64,000 nucleotides of DNA from PALSA-1353 sp036267155 (GTDB lineage Bacteria; Planctomycetota; Phycisphaerae; Tepidisphaerales; Tepidisphaeraceae): NCBI GenBank assembly GCA_036267155.1, contig DATAWP010000022.1:49887-113886 (forward strand), read 5' to 3'. Made by a program: the position numbers and the translations under genes. The notes beneath the pieces were generated by a model. It was not told the DNA's origin, made no database searches, and saw only the letters and a program-made list of their open reading frames with translations. Shown one piece after another: positions 8,946-16,847 of the stretch (positions are counted from its first letter, which is position 1; every line of letters starts with the position of its first letter).

Positions 8946-10013
8946 TTGAGTACCCATACGGTGAACTCGCCGATTCAGATTGACGCCAAAAGGGGAACCT
9001 ATTCGGGTGTGGCCCGCTCCCCCGCGATGGCCTGCTCCCCCGCGATGGCCAGCGCCCTCTCGGCCGATGTTTCGATCCTGATCGTCAACTGGAACGGCAA
9101 AGAGATGCTGCGCCGACTGTTACGCTCGATCGAAGAAAACCGGCTGGAGCTTCGCACGCAGATCATCGTGGTGGACAATGCCTCCGTCGACGGCTCCGCC
9201 GACATGGTGCAGCAGGATTTTCCTGAAGTCCATCTCATCCGAAACGACCGCAACATTGGCTTCGGTCGAGCTAATAACCAGGCGGCCAAGGCGGCTGACG
9301 CGCGGATACTGGTTTTGTTGAACAACGACACGGTTGTTCTCCGGGGATCACTGCAAACTCTGGTGCAATTTATCCGGAAAAACCCCGCGGTGGTGGCCGT
9401 CGGACCGCAGATGCTCGATGGCGAAGGCAAACCCCAAAGCTCTGGACGAAATCTCCCCAATCTCCCGGCGGTGCTGCATTCCATCCACTTGATCAAGTGG
9501 ACCAGAATGTCGCGCCAATCGTATCGGAAGTACCGCAAGACCGGATGCGACCCGACCCAGGAAGGCCCTGTGCAACAAATCCCCGCCGCCTGTCTGGCCA
9601 TCCGCCGCCTCGCTTTCGAGCAATGCGGCGGATTCGACGAAGGCTACGAATTCGGCGTGGAAGATGTCGACCTGTGCGCCCGCTTGGCGCCCCTGGGAGC
9701 CATTTACTATTTACCCGTGGCTCAAATCAAGCACTCCGGAGGAGTCAGTTCCCGCGCCAATTGGAACCAGGTGAACCGCGCGTATGTTTGCGGCTGGGCG
9801 CGATACCTGCGGAAACATCACGGGCTACCGGCCGCCTGGTTTTACAAGCTGGCCGCGACGCTGGACATACCGCTGCGCCTGTGCGTCCTGAGCATCCGAT
9901 GGCTCAAGCATTGGAAGCGAGGCGACGCGGCCGAACTGCAACGCACCGCCGCCAACCTGTCGGCGGTCGCCTGGTTTACCTGCACCTCTTTGCCCCGATT
10001 TTGGCGGTCATAA
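8946..10013 (+). CDS. Family 2 glycosyltransferase
   Basis: A 355-residue cytoplasmic-facing glycosyltransferase of the GT2 (rhamnosyltransferase-like) type. The GT-A fold starts at about residue 40 with 'SILIVNWNGKEML', followed by the nucleotide-sugar signatures 'IIVVDNASVDGS' and 'VLLNNDTVV', and the acceptor-side 'GGFDEGYEFGVEDVDLC' motif. It probably adds a sugar to a lipid-linked glycan in the nearby export pathway. The listed start is TTG 8946, preceded by a G-rich stretch; ATGs further in are also possible because the first 38 residues are poorly conserved in character and include an 18-base tandem duplication (9016-9051, encoding a repeated SPAMA). A sulfotransferase gene follows after 92 bases. 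Confidence 0.9.
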   Translation: MSTHTVNSPIQIDAKRGTYSGVARSPAMACSPAMASALSADVSILIVNWNGKEMLRRLLRSIEENRLELRTQIIVVDNASVDGSADMVQQDFPEVHLIRNDRNIGFGRANNQAAKAADARILVLLNNDTVVLRGSLQTLVQFIRKNPAVVAVGPQMLDGEGKPQSSGRNLPNLPAVLHSIHLIKWTRMSRQSYRKYRKTGCDPTQEGPVQQIPAACLAIRRLAFEQCGGFDEGYEFGVEDVDLCARLAPLGAIYYLPVAQIKHSGGVSSRANWNQVNRAYVCGWARYLRKHHGLPAAWFYKLAATLDIPLRLCVLSIRWLKHWKRGDAAELQRTAANLSAVAWFTCTSLPRFWRS

Positions 10014-10105
10014 ACGCTGCTCCCTTTTCCCATCATCTTGAACTGTCCTGAGAGAATGGAGATTGTTGTCCGGTCCAAACGGCTTGTTTTCAAGGAGCAT
10101 CGCCC

Positions 10106-11008
10106 GTGATTGACGCTGCGACATCATCGACGGCGGTACCAACGGCGCGCCAGCCGGTCATCATTCTGGGCGCACACCGTTCCGGCACCTCGATGCTGGC
10201 CGAGTTGCTGGATCAGTTGGGATTATTTCAGGGCTGCGACCTTCAGGGCGATCATGAGTCGAGCCATATCGTGGCGATCAACGAAACGCTCCTGCGCCGC
10301 GTGAACGCCTCCTGGGATAATCCGCTGCCGATGCGGGATTTTCTCGCTTGCGAGCCGGCGCTGCGTATGACGGTCCTGGCTCTGCGAGCCGATCTCATGT
10401 CGCGTCGCATCCGCCAATTTCTCGGCAACGCGCGATCGCTGCAAACGTTCGACCGTCCCTGGGGCTGGAAGGATCCGCGCACGATCTTTACCCTGCCGTT
10501 GTGGTTGCGACTGTTTCCCGGGGCGCGGCTGGTCCACATTATTCGCAATGGCGTGGACGTCGCCGCCAGCCTGAGGGCGCGTGAACGGAAACTGCTGGAA
10601 CAACGGATGTCGAAATTCGACGCCCGGATGACCCGATTCAGCCTGCGTCCAGGCCTGGACCGTGCGGGCTACAAAGGTTCGGCGCGATGCCTGAGCCTCG
10701 AGCGGGGATTTGAACTGTGGGGGGAATATCTGCGCCAGGCCGATCAAGTTCTCCGTGGGATCGACAACGCAATCTTCACGATTCGTTATGAGGATTTTGT
10801 CGCCGAGCCGCGCCGCCATTTGCACAAATTGGCCGAGTTCTGCGGATTGCATGGTGTATCGGAGGCGGCCGTGCGTCAAGCCGTTCTTGCCGTCAACACC
10901 AGCCGGGCGACGGCCTTCGCCGCCGACCCCGCGCTGTCAGCGTTTTATTCCAGCGTCAAGGATGACCCCTGGATGCGGCAGTTCGTCTACGACACGCCGC
11001 CGCCCTGA
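10106..11008 (+). CDS. Sulfotransferase family protein
   Basis: A 300-residue cytosolic sulfotransferase. Both PAPS-binding elements are visible: the 5'-phosphosulfate loop 'ILGAHRSGTSML' at about residues 20-31, and the 3'-phosphate region 'WGWKDPRTIF ... ARLVHIIRNGVDVAASL' at about 115-155. Members transfer sulfate from PAPS to sugars or other acceptors. The start is a GTG at 10106 with AAGGAG eight bases upstream. Being directly downstream of a glycosyltransferase and near a Wza-type gene, it may sulfate an exported polysaccharide; sulfated glycans are common in planctomycetes, but the acceptor is inferred. Confidence 0.88.
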   Translation: MIDAATSSTAVPTARQPVIILGAHRSGTSMLAELLDQLGLFQGCDLQGDHESSHIVAINETLLRRVNASWDNPLPMRDFLACEPALRMTVLALRADLMSRRIRQFLGNARSLQTFDRPWGWKDPRTIFTLPLWLRLFPGARLVHIIRNGVDVAASLRARERKLLEQRMSKFDARMTRFSLRPGLDRAGYKGSARCLSLERGFELWGEYLRQADQVLRGIDNAIFTIRYEDFVAEPRRHLHKLAEFCGLHGVSEAAVRQAVLAVNTSRATAFAADPALSAFYSSVKDDPWMRQFVYDTPPP

Positions 11009-11040
11009 CCGCTGAGGTAGTCTGCCCTCGCCACCCAACT

Positions 11041-12885
11041 CTAATTCGCCCCATGCGGCACTATCGGTTTCACGCACAGCCCGGCCGGCATCATGACCAT
11101 CACCTGCTCCTGCTGGATCATCTCGAGCTGTCCCAGCGCCATCCGTACGATACGCGCATGGTCCGGATCCAATCCGGCCAGATACGGCTCCGCCAGCTTC
11201 CCGATCCAACTCGCCGCCGAGCCGAGCGCGACATGATCCGTGTCATCATCGCTGCCGGCGGATTGTTCCATCAGCTTCTGCAGAAAGTTCTTCGGTTCCG
11301 GAATCGTCCGCACGGTGTAATCGGTCACCTTGGCCTGGTCGGCCGCGAAAGTAATCGCGTCATCGAGCGTGCCGATCCGGTCCACCAATCCCAGGTCCAG
11401 CGCTTGGCGGCCCGTGAACACGCGCCCGGCCGCCAACTCGTCGATTGGCTTTTTGAGCTTGCCCCCGCGGATGGCCGTCACGTGATCTTTGAACACTCCG
11501 TAAATGTCGTTCATCCAATTCTGGATTTGCTCGCGCTCGGCCGGACTAAAATCCGTGTCCGTTGAAAGTATCCCGGCATTGGCGCCGCGCTGATACGCTT
11601 TCCACGTCACGCCGATTTTGTTCCACATGTCCGTCGTCACGAGCTTCCCGCCCACCACGCCGATGGAAGCGGTGAGCGTCGCATCATCCGCGAAAACCGT
11701 GTCCGCCCCGCACGAAACGTAATATCCCCCGCTGCCTGCGACGTCGCCCATCGATACGATCAGCGGCTTTTTCGCCTTCACGCGCTCAGTCGCGTGCAGG
11801 ATGATCTCGCTGGCGGTCGCCGATCCACCCGGAGAATCGATCCGCAGCACCACCGCCTTCACCGAATCATCCGCGGCCGCTTCGTCCAGCGCCTTGGAGA
11901 TATCCGTGCTGGCCGCCATTTGGCTGCCCATCAATCCGTCATCGGCCGCGCCCAATACGATCGGACCATCCACGTACACCACCCCCACCGCCGCCTTTCC
12001 CGCTTCCGCTTTGGGTGGATTCAACATTTGCGCCAGCACACCCATCATCGCGAACGGATTTGAAAGATTGAGCTCCGGCTGTTTCTCGGCGCCGTATTTC
12101 TTCTCAAACACAACATCGTCGCCGTACTTCGTCTTCAGCACGCTCTCCAGCGTCGCCCGATCTTCCACGACATCGATCATCCCGCCGTCCCTGGCCTTCT
12201 CCGCGGTGTACGGGCCGCCGTCAACCCACTTCTTTGCCTGATCGGCGCTGACGTTCCTTCCCGACGCGATCAGGTTGATCGCCGTGTCGTAAACCGAATC
12301 GAACAGCCAGTTTTCCATCCGATCGGCCTCGGGGCTGGGGCCATCCCGCATGAAGATTTCCGATGCGCTCTTGTACGCCCCGCAGTGCAAAAAGTCCGGC
12401 TGAATCCCCATTTTCAGCAACAGGCCATGCAGATAAAGCGCATCGCCATGCAATCCCATCGCCCAAATCTCCCCGGTGGGCGATACGCTCAATCGCGTCG
12501 CGCCGCTGAGCAGCACATATTGTTCCATCCCCAGCGAATCAGCGTGACCATACACGTCTTTCCCCGCCGTTCGGATTTTCTGAAACGCCTGCCGCAATTC
12601 TGCGGCCTGCGCCTGCCCAAACGCCGCGTCATCCGCCAACACCACCACCGCCTTCACCTGGGGATCCTTCGCCGCCTTGTCCATCCGCGCAACCACATCC
12701 CGCAGCGACAGGCCCGGCTTACCGAACAGCGCCAGCGAATTGTCCACCGGCTCCTCCCCCATCGGCCCAGCGAGATCAAACACCGCGATCACCGGCTTCT
12801 GGGCCGGTTGGCTCGCCTGCTCCGCATTTGCGAACGAGAACCCCAGAAATAACAGCGAGATTATGCAAATAATACGCGTGATCAT
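11041..12885 (-). CDS. sppA: Signal peptide peptidase SppA, 67K type
   Basis: A 614-residue protein with a cleavable signal peptide or N-terminal anchor (about residues 1-21) followed by two S49 peptidase domains, the layout of the long SppA of E. coli. The catalytic lysine is Lys172 in 'CGAYKSASE' in the first domain, and the nucleophilic serine is Ser385 in 'GDVAGSGGYYVS' in the second. It degrades cleaved signal peptides at the periplasmic face of the inner membrane. 'ASQPAQKP' follows the signal sequence. ATG at 12885 with a GGAG-like site upstream. It stands alone, tail-to-tail with the sulfotransferase gene. Confidence 0.93.
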   Translation of the reverse strand: MITRIICIISLLFLGFSFANAEQASQPAQKPVIAVFDLAGPMGEEPVDNSLALFGKPGLSLRDVVARMDKAAKDPQVKAVVVLADDAAFGQAQAAELRQAFQKIRTAGKDVYGHADSLGMEQYVLLSGATRLSVSPTGEIWAMGLHGDALYLHGLLLKMGIQPDFLHCGAYKSASEIFMRDGPSPEADRMENWLFDSVYDTAINLIASGRNVSADQAKKWVDGGPYTAEKARDGGMIDVVEDRATLESVLKTKYGDDVVFEKKYGAEKQPELNLSNPFAMMGVLAQMLNPPKAEAGKAAVGVVYVDGPIVLGAADDGLMGSQMAASTDISKALDEAAADDSVKAVVLRIDSPGGSATASEIILHATERVKAKKPLIVSMGDVAGSGGYYVSCGADTVFADDATLTASIGVVGGKLVTTDMWNKIGVTWKAYQRGANAGILSTDTDFSPAEREQIQNWMNDIYGVFKDHVTAIRGGKLKKPIDELAAGRVFTGRQALDLGLVDRIGTLDDAITFAADQAKVTDYTVRTIPEPKNFLQKLMEQSAGSDDDTDHVALGSAASWIGKLAEPYLAGLDPDHARIVRMALGQLEMIQQEQVMVMMPAGLCVKPIVPHGAN

Positions 12886-13277
12886 CGTTCGCTCCTTTTG
12901 ATCGTTTGGCGCTTCCGATCGGGTTCTGTTTAGATGACGGGCTGATTCTAAATAACTTTCACAAATTCCGGCGTCGTCAGCCCCATGTTATCAGTATATC
13001 CGCAGACACTTTCGGATGGACCTTCGCTTCAGTCCTGCACCCCCGGCCGAGTTATTCCAATCCCACTTCGTACTTGAGCACCGACAAGGAGCCATCCTCT
13101 TTGACAAGTCGTAATTAGTTAATTTCAAAAATCTTACAGCCGTATTTGGTGCATCGATCGATCTGGCCTGCCGTGAACACTCGGATCAGATCATGCGCAG
13201 GCGTCGTGGCGTTGCAAAGCGCGTCGAGCGTTAAGAGAGCGGAAACGCTCGCAGCCCACGGTTTAAGCTTCGCCAAA
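12886..13277. other. Intergenic region with possible decayed minus-strand gene tail
   Basis: No intact gene is seen in these 392 bases. On the minus strand a single frame from about 13220 to 13052 reads '...IDRCTKYGCKIFEIN', a TAA at 13115-13117, then 'LRLVKEDGSLSVLKYEVGLE' and a second TAA, which looks like the C-terminus of a protein with an in-frame stop. I do not recognise it, and it could be chance. A 7-bp hairpin (13226-13232 with 13244-13250) lies close to the 3' end of the oxidoreductase gene but has no T-run. Confidence 0.35.
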
Positions 13278-14345
13278 TCACTTTTGCTTGGCCCGCTCGT
13301 ACTGTTTCGGCCAGGGGACATCTGCGCTCAATTCCTTCGCCGCGTGCAGCGGCCAGTATGGGTCGCGGAGCATCTGCCGGGCCAGCAGGACCGCGTCGGC
13401 CTTTGCACCTGCAATGATTTCTTCCGCCTGGGTGGCGCTGGTGATCAGGCCGACGGCGCCGGTGGCGATCTTTGCTTCACGTCGGATCGCCTCGGCGAAG
13501 GGAACCTGGTATCCGGGTTCGGATGGAATCTTCGCGTCATAGGCCATGCCGCCGCTGGAGCAGTCGATCAGATCGATGCCGATAGCGGCCAGCGCTTTGG
13601 ACAACTCGATCGATTGATTCAAATCCCACCCGCCGTCTTTCCAGTCAGTGGCGCTGATGCGCACGAAAACCGGCCAACGCGATGGCCAGATTTCGCGCAC
13701 CGCCCCGGCGACTCGCAGCGGCAGACGCATCCGATTGGCGAGCGAACCGCCGTAATCGTCGTGACGATGATTGCTCAGCGGCGAGAGGAATTCGTGCATC
13801 AGATATCCGTGAGCCATGTGCACTTCAACGACCTGAAACCCCGCCGTCAGTGCGCGACGAGCGGCGGCGCAGAATTGCCCAGCCACCGCGTCGATGTCGG
13901 CGATCGTCATTTCGCGCGGCGTCGGATATCCCAAAGCAAATGGAATCGGGCTCGGCGCGATCGGTTGCCAGCCACCACGCGACTGATCGATGGGCTTGCC
14001 GCCGGACCAGGGAAGATCGGTGCCGGCTTTGCGTCCGGCATGGGCCAGTTGAATCGCCGCAATAGCCCCCTGGTCGCGGATAAATGCCGTGATGCGGGTG
14101 AACGCCTCGGCGTGCCGATCGGACCAGATGCCGCTGTCGGCTGGGGAAATCCGCCCCTCACGCGAAACAGCCGTGGCCTCGACACAGACCAGCGCAGCGC
14201 CGCCGACGGCCCGGCTGCCGAGATGCACCAGATGCCAGTCTGTCGGCATGCCGTCGTCGCTGGAATATTGGCACATCGGCGAAACAAAGATGCGGTTTTT
14301 AAAGGTTAGTTCTCGCAGATGCAGAGGTGAAAATAGCTTGCTCAT
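13278..14345 (-). CDS. NADH:flavin oxidoreductase, YqjM/NamA-type old yellow enzyme
   Basis: A 355-residue FMN-dependent TIM-barrel enzyme that reduces activated C=C bonds with NAD(P)H. Family features are clear: 'RIFVSPMCQYSSDDG' (the YqjM-subclass Cys and Tyr near residue 25), the paired 'AHAGRKA' FMN segment, the active-site stretch 'AHGYLMHEFLSPLSNHR' and 'DDYGGSLANRMRL'. Start at ATG 14345, where homology to the family begins. It is divergently transcribed from the aldo/keto reductase gene with 91 bases between them, so the two redox genes may share regulation. The physiological substrate is not indicated. Confidence 0.92.
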   Translation of the reverse strand: MSKLFSPLHLRELTFKNRIFVSPMCQYSSDDGMPTDWHLVHLGSRAVGGAALVCVEATAVSREGRISPADSGIWSDRHAEAFTRITAFIRDQGAIAAIQLAHAGRKAGTDLPWSGGKPIDQSRGGWQPIAPSPIPFALGYPTPREMTIADIDAVAGQFCAAARRALTAGFQVVEVHMAHGYLMHEFLSPLSNHRHDDYGGSLANRMRLPLRVAGAVREIWPSRWPVFVRISATDWKDGGWDLNQSIELSKALAAIGIDLIDCSSGGMAYDAKIPSEPGYQVPFAEAIRREAKIATGAVGLITSATQAEEIIAGAKADAVLLARQMLRDPYWPLHAAKELSADVPWPKQYERAKQK

Positions 14346-14436
14346 AAAGTGCAGATTATAGCGTCCGACCTCAGCCGCAGGCGTTGCGCCTTCCGCGGTG
14401 TTGCCGAACGTGCGGTCAGTGTTTAGTTTCGCCCAC

Positions 14437-15423
14437 ATGAACTACCGGAAACTCGGAAGAAGCGGCTTGAAAGTCTCGGAGATTTGCCTGGGGACGATGC
14501 AGTTCGGCTGGACGACCGATGAGGATAATAGCCGCAAAGTGATGGACGCCTTTCTCGAAGCGGGCGGCAACTTCATCGACACGGCCGACATTTACACGAG
14601 TTGGGCGGGGGCGCTCTCCTACGGCGGAAAAACAGAGGAGATCATCGGCCGGTGGATCAAGGAGCGAAAAAATCGCCGCAATATCATTCTGGCCACCAAG
14701 GTGCGCGGCGAGATGTGGAAAGGCCCCGGCGGCGAGGGGCTGTCACGCGATCACATTATGAAGGCGTTCGACGACTCTCTACGCCGATTGCAGACCGACC
14801 ATGTAGACCTGTATCAGGCACACTGGGTCGATCTGGAGACGCCCATCGAAGAAACGCTGCGAACGTTCGACGATCTGGTTCGTTCCGGTAAAGTTCGATA
14901 TCTGGGCGCATCTAATTTTCCTGCCTGGCGGCTCATGGAAGCGCAGGCTGCTTCCGATCGGCTGGGCTTGCATCGCTTTGAGTCTTACCAGCCGCAGTAT
15001 TCGCTCATGGAACGCCAACTCTTTGAATACGAAGCCATGCCGTTCTGCAAGCACTATGAACTGGGCGTGATTCCGTATTCGCCGCTCGCACGCGGATTCT
15101 TAACTGGAAAGTACCGGTCCAACGGACCCAAGGTAAAGAGTCAGCGCGCCGGCGAAATGGGAAATTACGCCAATGACAAGGGCTGGGCCGTCATCGCCGC
15201 CCTGGAAGACATCGGCAAGTCTCACGGCAAGACGATTACCCAAACGGCATTGGCCTGGATGTTGACAAACCCGGTGATCACTTCGCCGATCATCGGCGCC
15301 AACACGGTGCAGCAATTAAACGACTCACTAGGCGCGGCCGGCTATCGCCTCAGCGCCGAGGAGATGAAGCGACTCAATGATCTGACCGCCTGGCCTCGCA
15401 ACGGGCGGCCGATTTGGGATTGA
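14437..15423 (+). CDS. Aldo/keto reductase
   Basis: A 328-residue NADP(H)-dependent TIM-barrel reductase. The catalytic tetrad region is present: Asp and Tyr in 'FIDTADIYTSWA', Lys in 'ILATKVRGE' and His in 'LYQAHWVD'. The C-terminal cofactor motif 'SPIIGANTVQQLNDSLGA' is intact. Start ATG 14437 matches the usual 'MNYRKLGRSGLKVSEICLG' beginning. Substrate is unknown; members of this group reduce sugar aldehydes and similar carbonyls. A decayed copy of its last 35 codons lies 1.2 kb downstream (16638-16753), showing that a second, similar gene once stood there. Confidence 0.92.
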   Translation: MNYRKLGRSGLKVSEICLGTMQFGWTTDEDNSRKVMDAFLEAGGNFIDTADIYTSWAGALSYGGKTEEIIGRWIKERKNRRNIILATKVRGEMWKGPGGEGLSRDHIMKAFDDSLRRLQTDHVDLYQAHWVDLETPIEETLRTFDDLVRSGKVRYLGASNFPAWRLMEAQAASDRLGLHRFESYQPQYSLMERQLFEYEAMPFCKHYELGVIPYSPLARGFLTGKYRSNGPKVKSQRAGEMGNYANDKGWAVIAALEDIGKSHGKTITQTALAWMLTNPVITSPIIGANTVQQLNDSLGAAGYRLSAEEMKRLNDLTAWPRNGRPIWD

Positions 15424-15568
15424 TCCAAGCCGCGCTCACGGAACCGTGGAGGACGAATTCCAATTCCAGACGATCAAATAGGGGATCCAGGTTTTGCAAT
15501 AGATTTTCCTGACCCTTTATCCGGGTCTTGGCGCAACCTCTCCGCTTCGGTAGCATCCCCCCGACTTC

Positions 15569-16570
15569 ATGGAAGCCCCCATCCCCGCCGGCTTCGAACT
15601 CGTCAATTGCCCCGGTTGCAGCAGCGACAAATGGACGCCCGCCCGAGTTGTCCATGACTGGGCCCTGGATCCCACCCGCCAGATCCACATCGTCCGCTGC
15701 AACGTCTGCGGCCTGCACTTTACCAACCCCCGCCCGGATGCCGAGCACCTCCCCGCCTATTACCCCTCCGATTACCATTGCTACCAACCGCAGCGGGGCG
15801 AAAACCGGCGCCGCACAAAAATATCCACGGCAGTCCGCGCCTGGGTTCTCGCCTCCGCGTATGGCTCGCCCGAAAAAAAGCCGCGAGGCTGGCACGCCGC
15901 CGTCGCCGCCATCGTCACCCTTATCAAACCCGCGCGTCTGTTCGGCTTTGGCATCCCCTATCGCGGCCAAGGCCGACTCCTCGATTTCGGCTGCGGCAAT
16001 GGAACGTTCCTGCGCCGGATGGCCTCCGTCGGCTGGAATGTCACCGGCCTCGACATCGGAGCCGACGCCGTCGCGGCCGTCGCGGCCTCCGGCATCCCCG
16101 CCTTTCAGGGGACGCTCCCGCATCCCGCCCTGCCGCTCGGCGCCTTTGATGTCGTCACCATGCGCCAAGCGCTGGAGCACGTTACCGAGCCTCGCCCCGT
16201 CCTCAAAGCCGCTTTCGATCTTCTACGCCCCGGCGGCCATCTGGTCATTGATGTCCCCAACTACGACAGTTGGGAGGTCGAATACTTCGACGATGCCGCC
16301 CAGGTGCTCGACGTTCCCCGGCACGTCCTTCATTTCACCTGCGACACGCTGCGCAACCTTCTCGTTGCCAGCGGCTTCAAGGTGCTGGACGTGCGCCAGG
16401 TTTCCCGCGCCAGTTGGATTCGCAAAAGTGCCGCCCACCTCGACCGCCGCGCCCCCAAGAAATACGACTGGCTCGTCCGCACGAAAATAGGCTGCGCCCT
16501 CGCCGCTTACCACGCCAAACGAATCGGCAAAGGCGACTACCTGATGGCAACAGCGGAAAAACCCAATTGA
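15569..16570 (+). CDS. SAM-dependent methyltransferase with N-terminal zinc-ribbon
   Basis: A 333-residue protein. The N-terminus carries two cysteine pairs ('NCPGCSSD' and 'RCNVCGLHF') that probably bind zinc. The class I methyltransferase fold follows, with motif I 'LLDFGCGNGTFLRRM' near residue 135, 'VTGLDIG' and the post-motif 'LRPGGHLVIDVPN'. This arrangement is typical of Methyltransf_23-type enzymes acting on sugars or lipids, though the target is not deducible. It lies between an aldo/keto reductase gene and a decayed copy of that gene, so it may have been caught in a local duplication. Confidence 0.87.
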   Translation: MEAPIPAGFELVNCPGCSSDKWTPARVVHDWALDPTRQIHIVRCNVCGLHFTNPRPDAEHLPAYYPSDYHCYQPQRGENRRRTKISTAVRAWVLASAYGSPEKKPRGWHAAVAAIVTLIKPARLFGFGIPYRGQGRLLDFGCGNGTFLRRMASVGWNVTGLDIGADAVAAVAASGIPAFQGTLPHPALPLGAFDVVTMRQALEHVTEPRPVLKAAFDLLRPGGHLVIDVPNYDSWEVEYFDDAAQVLDVPRHVLHFTCDTLRNLLVASGFKVLDVRQVSRASWIRKSAAHLDRRAPKKYDWLVRTKIGCALAAYHAKRIGKGDYLMATAEKPN

Positions 16571-16637
16571 ATTTGCCAAGTTGTCGAAATGCCGCACGCC
16601 GCTTCTTAAGCATCCGACAAGCCATGATTCTCACTTA

Positions 16638-16753
16638 GCACAGCAACTGAACAACTCCTGGGCGCGGCCGGCTATCGTCTGAGCGCCGAAGAGATGAAGC
16701 GGCTGGACGATCTGACCGCGTGGCCCCGCAACTGGCGGCCGGTTTGGGATTGA
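16638..16753 (+). pseudogene. 3' remnant of a second aldo/keto reductase gene
   Basis: About 115 bases match the last 35 codons of the aldo/keto reductase gene at 14437-15423. From 16658 the frame reads 'GAAGYRLSAEEMKRLDDLTAWPRN', then 'WRPVWD' and TGA at 16751-16753, nearly identical to the intact gene's ending. One base is missing upstream of that point, so the preceding 'QQLNNS' is out of frame. Nothing recognisable of the remaining 290 codons is present. It is a decayed duplicate. Confidence 0.85.
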
Positions 16754-16847
16754 TGATGGGCACCTGATACGTCCACATTCTATTCCGGATTTTTCTTGCT
16801 TCCGATCCCATTCCAGCGGTAAAGAGGCGCACCGATAACCTTGCTGG

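Noticed and set aside
13226..13250. Hairpin considered as the terminator of the old yellow enzyme gene
   Set aside because: Only a 7-bp stem and no T-run follows on the minus strand, so it is not called as a terminator.
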